A stretch of 55,368 bases of DNA from Planctomycetaceae bacterium (GCA_020850695.1 JADZEF010000126.1:1-55368), one strand, 5' to 3'. Shown: positions 17,293 to 27,059, counted from the first letter of the stretch. Made by a program: numbers and translations. The notes: a model not told the origin generated them from the letters alone.

Positions 17293-18087
17293 ATGCCCAT
17301 GTCGGCCGAGATGCTCGAGTTCGTTCGTCTCGCCCCGTTGGGGTTTCTGGTCGGCGCCTATGGAACGCTGGTTGGCGCAGGCGGCGGATCGGTGCTGGTG
17401 CCAATCCTCTTAATCCTGCTTCCCAACGAGTCTCCCGCGACAGTCACCGCAATCTCTCTGGCCGTCGTCTTCTTCAACGCCTACTCGGGGACGATCGCCT
17501 ACATCCGCATGGGCCGAGTCGACTATCGCTCGGCCGTCCTGTTCACGGTTTCCGGATTGCCCGGAGCCATCCTCGGAACAATTCTCGTCAGGGACGTCCC
17601 GCGCCACCTCTTCGACCCTGCATTCGGCGTCCTGCTCGTGTGCCTCGGCGGCTTTCTGGTCGTCAGCCCCCTCGACGGCCGAGCACTTCCCGAGGCAAAC
17701 GCACACTCTCCCTCTCCGCGACTTGATTACATCGGGGCGATCGGGAGCGGGTACATCGGAGTCCTCTCGAGCCTGCTGGGAATCGGCGGCGGCATCATTC
17801 ACGTCCCTTTCCTGATCCGGGTCCTCGGATTCTCCCCGCATGTCGCCACGGCCACATCGCATTTTGTCCTGACATTCATGGCACTGGCGGCGTCCGTGAC
17901 GCACGTCGTCGCCGGAGAGTTTGACCACGGAATGCTGCAGACGCTTTCCCTGGCCGTCGGTGTCATGATGGGGGCGCCGATCGGCGCGGCCGCCTCGACG
18001 CGTCTCCAAGGGTCCCTCATCGTCCGGATTCTGGCGATCGCCCTGAGCCTCGTCGGGCTTCGCCTGCTTGCTCGTTACTTCTGGTAG
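17293..18087 (+). CDS. TauE/SafE-family (DUF81) anion exporter
   Basis: A 264-residue integral membrane protein of the sulfite exporter TauE/SafE family, which moves sulfonates, sulfite or related organic anions. The duplicated family motif is visible: GAYGTLVGAGGGSVLVPIL in the first half and GVLSSLLGIGGGIIHVPFL in the second. Hydrophobic segments fit about eight helices. ATG at 17293, or at 17299 in the same frame. Nothing nearby fixes the substrate. Confidence 0.9.
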   Translation: MPMSAEMLEFVRLAPLGFLVGAYGTLVGAGGGSVLVPILLILLPNESPATVTAISLAVVFFNAYSGTIAYIRMGRVDYRSAVLFTVSGLPGAILGTILVRDVPRHLFDPAFGVLLVCLGGFLVVSPLDGRALPEANAHSPSPRLDYIGAIGSGYIGVLSSLLGIGGGIIHVPFLIRVLGFSPHVATATSHFVLTFMALAASVTHVVAGEFDHGMLQTLSLAVGVMMGAPIGAAASTRLQGSLIVRILAIALSLVGLRLLARYFW

Positions 18088-18190
18088 ACAAGCCTCGTTT
18101 GCATTCCCGTCAATCACCAAGAGGCCTCTTGCAGTCCAGGAACCGATCGCGGAGACTGACTCGCAGCACGGTTGTTGTGATGTGGACGAC

Positions 18191-19249
18191 ATGGCCCTCC
18201 GGCAGGTCGCACTCGTGACGACGGCATATCCTCTGATCCCGCGTCTTGCCACTCCACGTTTTCCGTGGACGCGGGACCGCTCCGGTCCTGCACCCGCTAC
18301 AGAACGAATCACAGACGCTGCCACAGGGCGGCCTCTCCCGGTTGAGATTCGCCGCCAGCGCCGGATGATGATCGCGCTCGTGATCTCGGCGCTCGTGCAT
18401 GGAAACATCCTCGTCGGCCTCGGGCGCGTCTACCTTGCCAGTCCCCCACCGGTGGCGGCCGGAATCGCCGCCGACCTTTTTCCCGCAACCGATTCGCTGA
18501 CACCCTTCGACGCCGGTCCCGGCGGAGACGACCGGGCGGCCGGAGGCGGAGGATCCGAGCGAAGCGCGACCGTGGTACTCGATCCTCTCGGATCGTCGCA
18601 GAGCGGTTTTCAGATCGCCGGCGTCGAAGACGACAGCAATGGGGAGCCGTTCCTCAACGCCGATGCGGGAAGGGGAAACGGCAAAGGGGGTGGCGTTGGC
18701 GATGGGCAGGGGAAAGGGCAGGGCAAGGGAAAAGGTTTCGGCAAGGGACGGGTCGGATTCTTCGGAACGGAAGGGAACGGGACGAAGTTCGTCTTCATTG
18801 TCGACTGCTCGCGGAGCATGAAGGACGAGCGGTTCGGCCGGGCCCGCAACGAGTTGAGCAAGACCCTCGAGTTTCTGACCGAAGATCAGGAATTCTCGAT
18901 CATCTTTTTCTCCAACCACGCCATCCCGATGTACGCCCCGAAGGAAGCGGCGGGGCTTGTGAAGGCCGATGAGTCTACCCGCAAGAAGGCCCGCAAATGG
19001 ATGATGAGCCGCGGCGCCTTCGGCGAAACCTACCCTGATGAAGCGTTCCAGATGGCGCTCCGGATGAAGCCCGACGTCATCTACTTTCTGACCGACGGCG
19101 AGTTTAATCCCTCGGCCCGTGATGTGTGCCGCCGCGAGAACACCGACAACGTGACGATCCACACGATCGCGTTCTGCACGCGCAAGGGAGAATCACTGTT
19201 GCGCGACATCGCGGCCGATAACGGCGGACGTTATCGCTTTGTGAAGTAA
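18191..19249 (+). CDS. Membrane-anchored von Willebrand factor A protein with Gly/Lys-rich linker
   Basis: A 352-residue protein. One transmembrane helix lies near residues 60-82 (MMIALVISALVHGNILVGL), preceded by a basic cytoplasmic stretch. A low-complexity linker rich in GKG and GNG repeats (about residues 155-185) leads to a VWA domain. Its MIDAS motif is DCSRSM (DxSxS), after VFIVDCSRS, and a later TDGEF supplies the second metal loop. The family carries out metal-dependent protein binding, partners unknown. The frame opens at 18068 inside the TauE stop region; I prefer the ATG at 18191, though 18365 would still keep the helix. Confidence 0.8.
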   Translation: MALRQVALVTTAYPLIPRLATPRFPWTRDRSGPAPATERITDAATGRPLPVEIRRQRRMMIALVISALVHGNILVGLGRVYLASPPPVAAGIAADLFPATDSLTPFDAGPGGDDRAAGGGGSERSATVVLDPLGSSQSGFQIAGVEDDSNGEPFLNADAGRGNGKGGGVGDGQGKGQGKGKGFGKGRVGFFGTEGNGTKFVFIVDCSRSMKDERFGRARNELSKTLEFLTEDQEFSIIFFSNHAIPMYAPKEAAGLVKADESTRKKARKWMMSRGAFGETYPDEAFQMALRMKPDVIYFLTDGEFNPSARDVCRRENTDNVTIHTIAFCTRKGESLLRDIAADNGGRYRFVK

Positions 19250-19373
19250 CGCGGCTTTCGTCCTTGCTGGCGCTGCGGACTCCTGCGTTCGCCGTCGCCG
19301 CGATTCCTTGCGATTCCAAGCCCCACGGGAGCTCGCCCCGGTAGTGAAATGGCTGACGGCTACGCGATTCGCA

Positions 19374-20453
19374 TCAGAGGTAGTTCGCGTAACCACGCTG
19401 CTCGAGAACCTCGATCAATTTGCGGATCGAGTTCTCGTCATCTTTCCGTGCCACGAGGGTCGCTTCGGGCGTATGGACGATGATCAGGTTCTCGACGCCG
19501 ATCGCCGTCACTAGATGGCCGGGCGTCGTGCGAACGATGCAGCCGGATGTGTTCACGGCTGCGAAGGGGCCATCGACGGTGTTGCGGTCGGCGTCCTGAC
19601 CCAGAAGACGTTCCAGCGACTGCCACGACCCGACGTCGTCCCATTCGAACTGCGCCGGGAGAACGCAGACATTCCCCGCCCGCTCAAGCACCGCGTAGTC
19701 GATGGAGATCGACTTCACCTGCGGGAACTCCGCCGCGAGCATACCGGCCGCTTCCGCGCTTCCTTCGGCCGCCGCAATCCGCCGCAACCGTTCCATCATG
19801 GTCGGCTCGAATTGCTCCAGCAGTTCGACGATGGTGCGAGCCTTCCACACGAAGATTCCGCAGTTCCAGAGAAACGTCCCGCTGGTGATGTATGACTCTG
19901 CCGTCGCCCGGTCCGGCTTCTCGCGAAACCGCGCGACTTGGAACGCTCCCGCCGCCGGCACCACATCGAGCGGCTTTCCCTGCTCGATGTATCCATAGCC
20001 GGTGGCCGGGTACGTCGGCTTCACTCCGAACAGCACGAGCGATTGCGGAGCGGCGTCGACAATCGAGACCGCGCGGGCCACGTCCTGCCGGAACGTCTCC
20101 GCAGGCGAAATCACGTGATCGGCCGGGACCACGAGCATCGTGGCGTCCGGATCACGTCGCAGCAGATGCAGCGCCGCCAGTCCGACGCACGGGGCGGTGT
20201 TCCGCCCGCACGGCTCACGCAGCACGTTCGCGTCAGGCAGTTGCGGTAACTGCCGGATCGACTCGGCCGCCAGCCGTTCGCCCGTGACGAGCCAGGTCCG
20301 TTCGGCGGGGATGGCCGGCGCAAGGCGAGCTATGGTGGCCTGGATCATCGTCTCCGGGCCGGCCAACCGCAGTAACTGCTTGGGCAGGTCGCGCCGACTC
20401 TGCGGCCAGAATCGCGTACCGGACCCGCCAGCCATGATGACCGCATGAAGCAT
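19374..20453 (-). CDS. manC: Mannose-1-phosphate guanylyltransferase
   Basis: Makes GDP-mannose from GTP and mannose-1-phosphate for polysaccharide or LPS synthesis. The nucleotidyltransferase start AVIMAGGSGTRFWPQSR, the LPKQLL segment and VPADHVI (metal-binding Asp) are all present. About 359 residues is the short form, with no C-terminal phosphomannose isomerase cupin. The ATG at 20453 begins directly at the fold; a longer frame from 20489 adds 12 residues with no support. It appears monocistronic and lies tail to tail with the VWA gene. Confidence 0.9.
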   Translation of the reverse strand: MLHAVIMAGGSGTRFWPQSRRDLPKQLLRLAGPETMIQATIARLAPAIPAERTWLVTGERLAAESIRQLPQLPDANVLREPCGRNTAPCVGLAALHLLRRDPDATMLVVPADHVISPAETFRQDVARAVSIVDAAPQSLVLFGVKPTYPATGYGYIEQGKPLDVVPAAGAFQVARFREKPDRATAESYITSGTFLWNCGIFVWKARTIVELLEQFEPTMMERLRRIAAAEGSAEAAGMLAAEFPQVKSISIDYAVLERAGNVCVLPAQFEWDDVGSWQSLERLLGQDADRNTVDGPFAAVNTSGCIVRTTPGHLVTAIGVENLIIVHTPEATLVARKDDENSIRKLIEVLEQRGYANYL

Positions 20454-20606
20454 AGACGGCACAACCTGAGTGACAGAGCGCGCGGACACGCGGCGGAGTG
20501 GGCTACCTTGAGTAAAGAGTAGCTCACAAACTGTGAAGAAACCGTCGCCCAGCTATTCCATTTCCGGCTGTCGTTCCGTCAGCGCGCTGATCCGGAGCGT
20601 CGTCCC

Positions 20607-21389
20607 TCACATCTCTCCCGAGGACCGATTCGACCACCACGGAAGCCCGACCCCCCCGTCCATCGTCATCGTGCCGCCGGTCATGTAGTCGGCGTCGTCG
20701 CTCAGCAGGAATGCGATTCCTTTCGCGATCTCCTCGGGACGTCCCATGCGGCCCCATGGCAGCTTCTGCCCGCCGACTTCGATCTGCTCGTCGCTGAAGA
20801 ATTTCCGCTCGCCCGGAGTATCGATCCAGCCGGGATGGATGATGTTGACGCGGATCTTGTGCGGGGCGAGCTCAATGGCGGCGGTGCGGGCCATGTGGTC
20901 GATCGCCGCCTTCGACATGTTGTAGGCCATCGCCGTCGGGATGGCGAGGACCGCATGGGGCGAGCTGACGACGACGATCGAGCCCCCCTTCTTCTGCTTC
21001 ACCATCTGCTGGGCCGAGGCCCGCACGCCGTGGAACGCCCCCCACATCGTGACGTCGATCGTCCGCTTGAAGCCCGCCATGTCGGCGTTGATCATCAGTT
21101 CGCGATCGCTGTAGACGGCGTTCGACACAAACAGGTCGAGGCTGCCGAACTCGGCAGCCGTCTTCGCCACGATGTCTTCGACGGCCTTCTGGTCGGCGAC
21201 GTCGGCCTGGAGAATGAGGGCCTTCCGGCCGAGTTGCTCGATCTCGCGAGCGACTTCCTTCGCCTTGTCGAGGTTTGAGCGGAAGTTGAGTCCGACGTTC
21301 GCTCCCTGCCGGGCGAGTTCCACCGCCACCGCCCGTCCGATTCCCAGCGAAGCCCCCGTCACCAGCGCGTTGCGACCTTCGAGTTTCAT
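20607..21389 (-). CDS. Short-chain dehydrogenase/reductase (glucose 1-dehydrogenase-like)
   Basis: A 260-residue classical SDR. The cofactor motif TGASLGIGRAVAVEL is at residues 13-27, the NAG-equivalent is SNAVYS, the catalytic Ser lies in VVVSSPHAV, and YxxxK is in AYNMSKAAIDH. The end MTGGTMTMDGGVG is typical of the 3-oxoacyl-ACP reductase/glucose dehydrogenase branch. The substrate is not predictable. ATG start at 21389. It is flanked by genes on the same strand with gaps above 150 bp, so it is probably independent. Confidence 0.9.
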   Translation of the reverse strand: MKLEGRNALVTGASLGIGRAVAVELARQGANVGLNFRSNLDKAKEVAREIEQLGRKALILQADVADQKAVEDIVAKTAAEFGSLDLFVSNAVYSDRELMINADMAGFKRTIDVTMWGAFHGVRASAQQMVKQKKGGSIVVVSSPHAVLAIPTAMAYNMSKAAIDHMARTAAIELAPHKIRVNIIHPGWIDTPGERKFFSDEQIEVGGQKLPWGRMGRPEEIAKGIAFLLSDDADYMTGGTMTMDGGVGLPWWSNRSSGEM

Positions 21390-21608
21390 GCCTTGCCCTG
21401 TCGTGATTGCAAGTCGGAGCGACGTCGTAATGCAGCTCCGGGAACGCGCGGATCATAGCGGATGGATCGGGCACATCGAAGCCATGGTCGTCGTTCTTTC
21501 GGCGAAAGGACGCGAGCGCGGACACGAGGTTCGAACTCTTCTCGGCCTTCGGAGGTCGAACGAGACGTTCTTTTGCGCGAGCGAAGGACGATCATGCCGG
21601 GTTACACT

Positions 21609-22091
21609 TCACGCGACCGGCCCATAGAACAGCTTCTCGATGACGGTTCGCGTTTCTGCATCGGGAACCTGAGGCGTCAATTCGTCGAGTTTCTGACGGG
21701 CGGCCGCGGCTTCGGGCTGGAGAGATGGATCTGTCAGCGCCGCAACGGCCAGCACACGACTCAACGCTCCCCAGGCGCCGGCGCGATCAAAGGGTGTCTG
21801 GGTGTCACCGGCTCGATCGCTCAGCGCCCGGCACCGCCGCGCGTGCCACAGCGCCCGTTCGCTCACGCCGGCGACGCAGTAGGCCATGGCCAGGAGCTTC
21901 TCGGCCCTCAACTCGTTGAGCAACGTCCCCACCGGCTTCCAGTGCAGCCACGCCGCGTGCGCCGAATGAAGCATCTCCTCGACTTCATCAGGCGTCCGTT
22001 CGGCCGCCTCGACGAGGTCCCACGCGCGGTTGTTGCATTCCACCGCAAACCAGCGATGAGCGCGAGTCAAGTCAAAGGGTGGTTCGGTCAT
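21609..22091 (-). CDS. Small all-helical hypothetical protein
   Basis: About 160 residues from the ATG at 22091. The longer frame to 22349 reads through the hairpin at 22190-22227 and is unlikely. Repeated amphipathic helices (HRWFAVECNNRAWDLVEAA, EEMLHSAHAAWLHW, ALWHARRCRALSD) suggest a TPR-like helical array. I do not recognise a named family. It lies downstream of clpX but beyond a strong terminator-like hairpin. Confidence 0.7.
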   Translation of the reverse strand: MTEPPFDLTRAHRWFAVECNNRAWDLVEAAERTPDEVEEMLHSAHAAWLHWKPVGTLLNELRAEKLLAMAYCVAGVSERALWHARRCRALSDRAGDTQTPFDRAGAWGALSRVLAVAALTDPSLQPEAAAARQKLDELTPQVPDAETRTVIEKLFYGPVA

Positions 22092-22189
22092 TTCATCAAA
22101 CCCACTCGTTGTCGGATGCAGGAAGGTACAGCGGGCTCGACCGTACGCCGATGGCAACTCGATCGCAAGAGGCGTCCTGCCAAAATGCC

Positions 22190-22227
22190 AGAAAGGCGAC
22201 CCGGCTGGTGAGCCGGATCGCCTTTCT
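22190..22227 (-). terminator. Strong hairpin downstream of clpX
   Basis: AGAAAGGCGA and TCGCCTTTCT form a 10-bp stem, extended by CCGGCT/AGCCGG after one mismatch. On the minus strand it is followed by GGCATTTTGG, a weak T stretch. It separates clpX from the small helical gene. Confidence 0.65.
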
Positions 22228-22314
22228 CGTGAAACATCGCGCCGCAACCGCAGGACTGGGCTATCGCCCTCGGATGTCCCGCGCCGCGGCAGCGTTTTTG
22301 ACTGCTGCGGTGCT

Positions 22315-22346
22315 TCCGCTGTCCGGTTGTCGAACCAGACAGCGGA
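22315..22346 (-). terminator. First hairpin after the clpX stop codon
   Basis: TCCGCTGTC pairs with GACAGCGGA, with a further GGTT/AACC stem and GTCG tetraloop inside. It starts 16 nt after the clpX stop and lacks a T tract; it is probably a 3'-end protecting structure acting with the stronger hairpin at 22190. Confidence 0.5.
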
Positions 22347-22361
22347 CACCGATTTTCTTGA

Positions 22362-23642
22362 TCAAGCCGCCGCCGAGCCGTCCTTCTGGAACAGCCGACG
22401 CTGCTTGCGGACCACTTCGCGGGTGACGACGTACTTCTGTCCGGGTTCCTGTTCGGGAAGTTCGAACATCACCTCGAACATCAGGTCTTCCACCACGCTC
22501 CGCAGCCCGCGGGCTCCGGTTTCCTTCTCCTTGGCGATCTTCGCGATCTCGCGAAGACCGTCCTCGGTGAATTCGAGCGTTGCCTTCTCGAGCTCGAAGA
22601 ACTTCTGATACTGGCGGATCAGTGAATTCTTCGGCTCAAGGAGCACGCGGACAAGTTCTTCTTCGGTCAAAGTTCCCAGAGTGCTCAGAATCGGCAGACG
22701 GCCGACGAGCTCGGGGATCATGCCGAACTCGAGAACGTCTTCGACCTGCACCTGACGCAGCAGGTCGGTGCGGCGGGTTTCGGCCCCCGCGTCGGTCTTG
22801 CTGCCGAAGCCGATCGTCTTGCGGCCCATGCGGCGGCCGATGATGTCGTCCAGTCCGACGAACGTTCCGCCGCAGATGAAGAGGATGTTCGTCGTGTCGA
22901 TCTGGATGTACTGCTGCTCGGGATGCTTGCGGCCCCCTTGCGGCGGAACGTTGCTGACCGTTCCTTCGAGCATCTTCAGCAGGGCTTGCTGCACGCCTTC
23001 GCCCGAGACGTCCCGCGTGATGGAGACGTTGTGGCTGGTGCGGCCGATCTTGTCGATTTCGTCGATGAACACGATGCCCCGCTGTGCGGCCTCGACGTCG
23101 AAGTCGGCGGCGTGCAGCAGCTTCAGGAGCAGGTTCTCGACGTCCTCGCCGACGTAGCCCGCTTCGGTCAGCGTCGTGGCGTCGCCGATGGCGAACGGCA
23201 CCTGGAGGAACGTCGCCAGGGTGCGGGCCATCAACGTCTTGCCGCTGCCGGTCGGGCCGATCAGCAGGATGTTCGACTTCTCGACCTCAACGTCTCCGTC
23301 GGCTTCTTCACGAAGCGTGAGACGCTTGTAGTGGTTGTGAACGGCGACCGCGAGCACCTTTTTGGTGTGCTCCTGGCCGATCACATACTGGTCGAGATAC
23401 GACACGATCTCGCGCGGATTCGGAATCTTGGAGAAGAGCTGCCGCGGGCCGCCGCGACGCTTCCGTTCCTGATCCAGAATCGACTGACAGAGCTCGATGC
23501 ACTCGCCGCAGATGTAAACGTCTTCGGGACCCTCGACGAGTGGGCCCACTTCCCGAGAGCTCTTCCGACAGAACGAACAGTTCGCGTTCTTCTTGCCGGA
23601 CGGGCCACGCTTACCGGGACCGAAATCTTTCCCCGTAGGCAT
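22362..23642 (-). CDS. clpX: ATP-dependent Clp protease ATP-binding subunit ClpX
   Basis: AAA+ unfoldase that feeds tagged proteins to ClpP. The 426-residue form from the ATG at 23642 starts with the zinc-binding domain ([11 protein letters not shown], then CGECIELC). Walker A is [15 protein letters not shown], Walker B lies in [11 protein letters not shown], and the pore loop region follows [11 protein letters not shown]. The C-terminal small domain ends with [11 protein letters not shown] and a short Lys/Arg tail. An in-frame ATG at 23669 would add nine residues. No clpP or tig is adjacent, which is unlike most bacteria. Confidence 0.95.
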   Translation of the reverse strand: MPTGKDFGPGKRGPSGKKNANCSFCRKSSREVGPLVEGPEDVYICGECIELCQSILDQERKRRGGPRQLFSKIPNPREIVSYLDQYVIGQEHTKKVLAVAVHNHYKRLTLREEADGDVEVEKSNILLIGPTGSGKTLMARTLATFLQVPFAIGDATTLTEAGYVGEDVENLLLKLLHAADFDVEAAQRGIVFIDEIDKIGRTSHNVSITRDVSGEGVQQALLKMLEGTVSNVPPQGGRKHPEQQYIQIDTTNILFICGGTFVGLDDIIGRRMGRKTIGFGSKTDAGAETRRTDLLRQVQVEDVLEFGMIPELVGRLPILSTLGTLTEEELVRVLLEPKNSLIRQYQKFFELEKATLEFTEDGLREIAKIAKEKETGARGLRSVVEDLMFEVMFELPEQEPGQKYVVTREVVRKQRRLFQKDGSAAA

Positions 23643-23686
23643 TGAATTTCCTTCGTTGCTGCCGATCATCACGGGATGGGTACGTC

Positions 23687-24025
23687 CTAACTGTCCGTGT
23701 CCACCTCCCTGTCGACGCTGGAAACCTCCGGGTGAGGTCGGTGGTCGCAAGCTCCGTGCGACCGGGCCGAGCCTTCAAGCTTCTTCGCGAGTTGACCCTT
23801 GATGGATCGGTATTCCTCCTCCGTAAGGCCACCCTCACGGCGGAGATCTGTCAACCCGGAAAGCATTTGGTGTTCGACTGCCGCAGGATCGTCACGACCC
23901 AGAAAGCGTGAGCGGATCCAAAAAATGAACCAGATGGCAAGCGCGGCGAAAACGAGCAGACCGATCCAGTCATAAAGCGTTGCATTGAAAAGTCGGCCTG
24001 CCAGATCGCCTGCCTTGCCTCTCAT
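23687..24025 (-). CDS. Small membrane protein with SHOCT-like motif
   Basis: A 112-residue protein with one N-terminal membrane helix ([18 protein letters not shown], about residues 20-38). A short-helix motif follows: [20 protein letters not shown], the pattern of SHOCT-type oligomerisation modules, where a Gly-Leu-Thr-Glu-Glu-Glu turn joins two helices. The basic tail has no visible domain. It lies immediately upstream of clpX on the same strand (44 bp), so the two may share a transcript. Role unknown. Confidence 0.72.
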   Translation of the reverse strand: MRGKAGDLAGRLFNATLYDWIGLLVFAALAIWFIFWIRSRFLGRDDPAAVEHQMLSGLTDLRREGGLTEEEYRSIKGQLAKKLEGSARSHGACDHRPHPEVSSVDREVDTDS

Positions 24026-24880
24026 GTCGCTCCCCCGATGCGACCGTCCCGCAGTCGTCGAGACGTTCCAGTTGTGCCGCCGGCCCGCGCTTCTTGAACC
24101 TGATTATCGGTTCCGCGCGGGAATGCGGCAAGGGGGTGCGGCAATCGGAATGTTGTTCCTTACGGTTGAGGGTTGAGGGTTGGAAAAGTCTTGGAGTCAA
24201 CTCGCGGGCCACATGCGTCGCTTGCGGGTTCGCAATGCCTTTTCGTTCGAGGCCGCCAATCCCTCAATTGAAAAAGGGAAAGCCAGGAGGAGCCTGTCGT
24301 TGGGATCGTGGTGGGGAGGACTCGCCGCCCCTCCTGGCTTCGATCCAGTGACTTGGCAAATCGCGGACCACTCGCCTGGAAGTCCCTACGAGATTCTCGG
24401 CACCGCCGTTCAAAGTGTCTCGAGTCACTACGGAAGTCACATTCGCTTCGCAACCGAACGGGTCGCGGGCTTCGACATCGGCCAGAGACATCCCCGGTGC
24501 CTTGTCAGCCGCAACTCGCACGTAGTTCACGCTTTGGACTGCCCCTCAATACTCCCTCCGACGCGCGATGAAGGAGCAAGTCCCCTCCGACGGTGACGCC
24601 CGACGGTCCCAATTGCCGCGACGAATCGTGGGACTTCGAAGCCAGAACTCACATGCCGCCGAGGGCCGCCGAAATCGCTCCACACACGGAAGAATGTAGA
24701 AAATGCAGGATGTCTCGCGGAGCGGAACGTAACGCGGGGAGATTTGGCGAGACCGGGCGGGCTCGTTACCATGTCGGTTCGAGCCACGGTGGGCCGAAGT
24801 GAGCCGAGTGCATTCGGTGAACGAAGGATGGTCGATTGCAGCCATTCGCTTTCCTGACACTGCGCCGTGAGTCCCTGGTG
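24026..24880. other. Large intergenic region with repeats
   Basis: This 855-bp stretch contains repeat copy B (24221) and a 9-bp outer stem at about 24280-24336 (GCCAGGAGG with CCTCCTGGC). A minus-strand 88-codon frame at 24264-24530 has moderate coding bias (MNYVRVAADKAPGMSL) but ends inside the hairpin and has no recognisable family. I see nothing else that looks like a gene or an RNA. Confidence 0.4.
24221..24243. repeat. Dispersed TTGCGGGTTCGCAA motif, copy B
   Basis: CTTGCGGGTTCGCAATGCCT contains the perfect palindrome TTGCG-GGTT-CGCAA. It lies within the gap between the SHOCT-like and LRR genes. Confidence 0.65.
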
Positions 24881-26173
24881 ATGCCGAACCGCCTTTTGCC
24901 GCGTTGGGGTCTCTTCGTCGTCACTCTGACCGCGCTCGGAGCCGCTGGTTGCGGGGGGGCCGATCCTCTTGGCATGGACCATCGTCGCGGCAGCGCTGCA
25001 CCGGTTGGCAACTCGGACGAATCGAAAGTCGCCAGTCCGTCCGGCAATGAAAAGCGATCCGACACCCCGGCGGTCACACCGCAACCGGTGGTCATTGCTC
25101 CGACGCTCATCGAGCCGAAATACGCCGACACGCGCCCCGGCGAACTCCCCGACGATCTGGCGCGGACAATCCAGCGGGCGTCCGACGCCCTCGTCCGCGG
25201 CGAGCGCGCGACGGCGATCGAGATTCTGGTCGACCCGCAGAAACTCGAAGCGGAACGATCCAATATTGATCTCGCGGCGAAGAACATGCCCGAGATCACC
25301 GCCGTCCTGATGGCGGGAAAGCTCAAGCAGGCGTTGAAGACGCCCCCGCGACTCACGTCCGATGGTCAGTTCGCCCTGTTCGAAGTGAGCGATTCGAGCC
25401 ACGTCCGGTTCGAGAGGCTCAACGGGCATTGGCGGCTGAGCGACAACCTCCGCCCCGATTCGGACACGCCCGGTCTGAAATACGACGACGCTCCCGAGCA
25501 CGCGGCGTTGCTCCTGCGGAAGTTGGCAGGAGTCGAGGCCGCGATGCCGGAAGCGACGTGGTCCGAAGCGGAGAAACAGGTCGTCGATGCGCTCATCAAA
25601 GCAGGAGCCGGCATTGTTCAGGGGAAAGATGCCGGCGGCCAACGCGTCGTCGCGGTCGTCATCCCCGAATCGTTCCGCGGAAGCGATTCGGACGTGGCCG
25701 GTTTGAAGTCGCTCGGCAGTCTGCAGATCGTCGCCGACTATTCGAACTCCGACAACCCGCCGGCGCTGGCATCGGTCGCGGAATTGCCCACCCTGAAGAC
25801 GCTCAGACTCCTCCCCCGGCAGGTGACGGATCAGACGCTGTCGATCGTGGGAAAGCTGAAGGGCCTGACGACGTTGAGCCTCAACAGCCGGCAGCCGGCC
25901 ACGGTCTCTCTTGCCCCGCTTGCCGGGCTCACCGCCCTCAGGCGGTTGGAGTTGAACTCGTTGACGTTCGGCCGCGACGATCTCAAGGTGCTGCGGGGGA
26001 TGCCGGACCTGCGTCAACTGGACCTTTCCCGCAGCACGCTCGATGACAAATACCTCGAACTGCTCCATCCGCTGACGAATCTTCAGTGGCTGATGGTTTC
26101 GACGGAAATGATCACGCCGGAAGGGTTAAAGAAACTCCGCGATGCGGTTCCCAATCTGTTCATCGATTGGTAA
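24881..26173 (+). CDS. Lipoprotein with leucine-rich repeats
   Basis: About 430 residues from the ATG at 24881. The signal peptide ends in the lipobox LGAAGC, so the mature protein should be lipid-anchored. A Ser/Pro-rich spacer (about residues 30-85) and a helical region (about 85-235) follow. Leucine-rich repeats run from about 270 to the end (LKTLRLLPRQVTDQTL, LKGLTTLSLNSRQ, LTALRRLELNSLTF, MPDLRQLDLSRSTLD). Each repeat is 22-24 residues, of the planctomycete type. A longer frame from 24836 adds 15 residues ahead of the signal peptide and is less likely. Probable role: protein binding at the cell envelope. Confidence 0.82.
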   Translation: MPNRLLPRWGLFVVTLTALGAAGCGGADPLGMDHRRGSAAPVGNSDESKVASPSGNEKRSDTPAVTPQPVVIAPTLIEPKYADTRPGELPDDLARTIQRASDALVRGERATAIEILVDPQKLEAERSNIDLAAKNMPEITAVLMAGKLKQALKTPPRLTSDGQFALFEVSDSSHVRFERLNGHWRLSDNLRPDSDTPGLKYDDAPEHAALLLRKLAGVEAAMPEATWSEAEKQVVDALIKAGAGIVQGKDAGGQRVVAVVIPESFRGSDSDVAGLKSLGSLQIVADYSNSDNPPALASVAELPTLKTLRLLPRQVTDQTLSIVGKLKGLTTLSLNSRQPATVSLAPLAGLTALRRLELNSLTFGRDDLKVLRGMPDLRQLDLSRSTLDDKYLELLHPLTNLQWLMVSTEMITPEGLKKLRDAVPNLFIDW

Positions 26174-26275
26174 CATGCGTGGCTCGCCGAAATCGCGAGA
26201 TCACGATTGGGTTGGCCCGAAGTCATCAGGGCTCCCGCGGAATATGCATTCACTCAGATCATGGAGCCCTGACCG

Positions 26276-26362
26276 ATGAAACGGACCCGCAAGCAGAAGT
26301 TCATGGTGCGAATGAAGGCCAAGCTGCGTCAGAAGCTCCGCAAGAAGCGGAAGAATCCTTAA
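26276..26362 (+). CDS. 28-residue, extremely basic small protein
   Basis: The frame begins MKRTRKQKFMVRMKAKL and contains 15 Lys/Arg and no acidic residue. A GGAG at 26262-26265 lies about ten bases before the ATG, and a hairpin follows the stop. Composition resembles tiny ribosomal or ribosome-associated proteins (such as L41e, bTHX and the COX24/AURKAIP1 tail), but I cannot assign it to any of them. It is too short for ordinary gene finders and may be missed in annotations. Confidence 0.6.
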   Translation: MKRTRKQKFMVRMKAKLRQKLRKKRKNP

Positions 26363-26412
26363 GCGGTGGGACGGCATCGACAGCTGTCCTTCACGGACGG
26401 AACAGACGCGCA

Positions 26413-26448
26413 AACAAGGGGTGGGGTCTACAGTCCCATCCCTTTGTC
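26413..26448 (+). terminator. Hairpin after the small basic gene
   Basis: ACAAGGGGTGGGGT and AGTCCCATCCCTTTGT form an imperfect stem with G-U pairs, followed by CATTTAATG. It lies between the 28-residue gene and the DUF4385 gene. Confidence 0.45.
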
Positions 26449-26478
26449 ATTTAATGTCTGGCGAAATGTGACCGCGAC

Positions 26479-26982
26479 ATGAGCCGTCTTCCGTTCGATT
26501 ACTCTCTCGACTTCGATGCGATCGACTTCCGAAAGCATCCCGAGCTGTATCGCGTCGGCAAAGGCGAGCAGGGAGTGCTTCTGGTCGAACCGTACAAGAG
26601 CGAGATCCTCCCGCACTGGCGGTTCAAGACGGTCTCCGAAGCCACGCGATCATCCCGCCGGATCGCCCGCATGTTTCGCGCCTATCTGAAAGCCGGAGAC
26701 TTCCCGGGCGCCGACATGGCCCGAAAGTTCCTGCAGATGGGCTGGACCCGCGCCCGCCGCTACGCGAACCACAAAGGGGGCCGTAAATACGATCCAGCCA
26801 CCCGCGAAGAGCTGCCGCGGACAGTCGACGACGAAAAAGTGCAGGCCGCGGCCATCTTCTACAAGCAGTACGTCGCTGCGCGGAGCAGCGCCGAATACAT
26901 CCGCCAGCGCGACGAACATCTCAAGCAATTCGAATCGTCACCAGCCACGGACCGACGCGCACCGACGAAGAAAGCAAAGTAG
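26479..26982 (+). CDS. DUF4385 domain protein
   Basis: A 167-residue protein that is almost entirely the DUF4385 domain. The conserved opening is DYSLDFDAIDFRKHPELYR, then KGEQGVLLVEPYKSEILPHW and a helical part with ARKFLQMGWTRARRYANHKG. The function of the family is unknown; it is found scattered in bacteria and phages. The C-terminal tail is Lys/Arg-rich and disordered. ATG start at 26479, with no strong ribosome-binding site. Confidence 0.85.
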   Translation: MSRLPFDYSLDFDAIDFRKHPELYRVGKGEQGVLLVEPYKSEILPHWRFKTVSEATRSSRRIARMFRAYLKAGDFPGADMARKFLQMGWTRARRYANHKGGRKYDPATREELPRTVDDEKVQAAAIFYKQYVAARSSAEYIRQRDEHLKQFESSPATDRRAPTKKAK

Positions 26983-27059
26983 AGCGCGTCACCGACGAGT
27001 TTTCCGGACAGTTGTAGTTCCTTGGTTCGATGACGTCAGTTGAGGCCGATCAAGTCACT

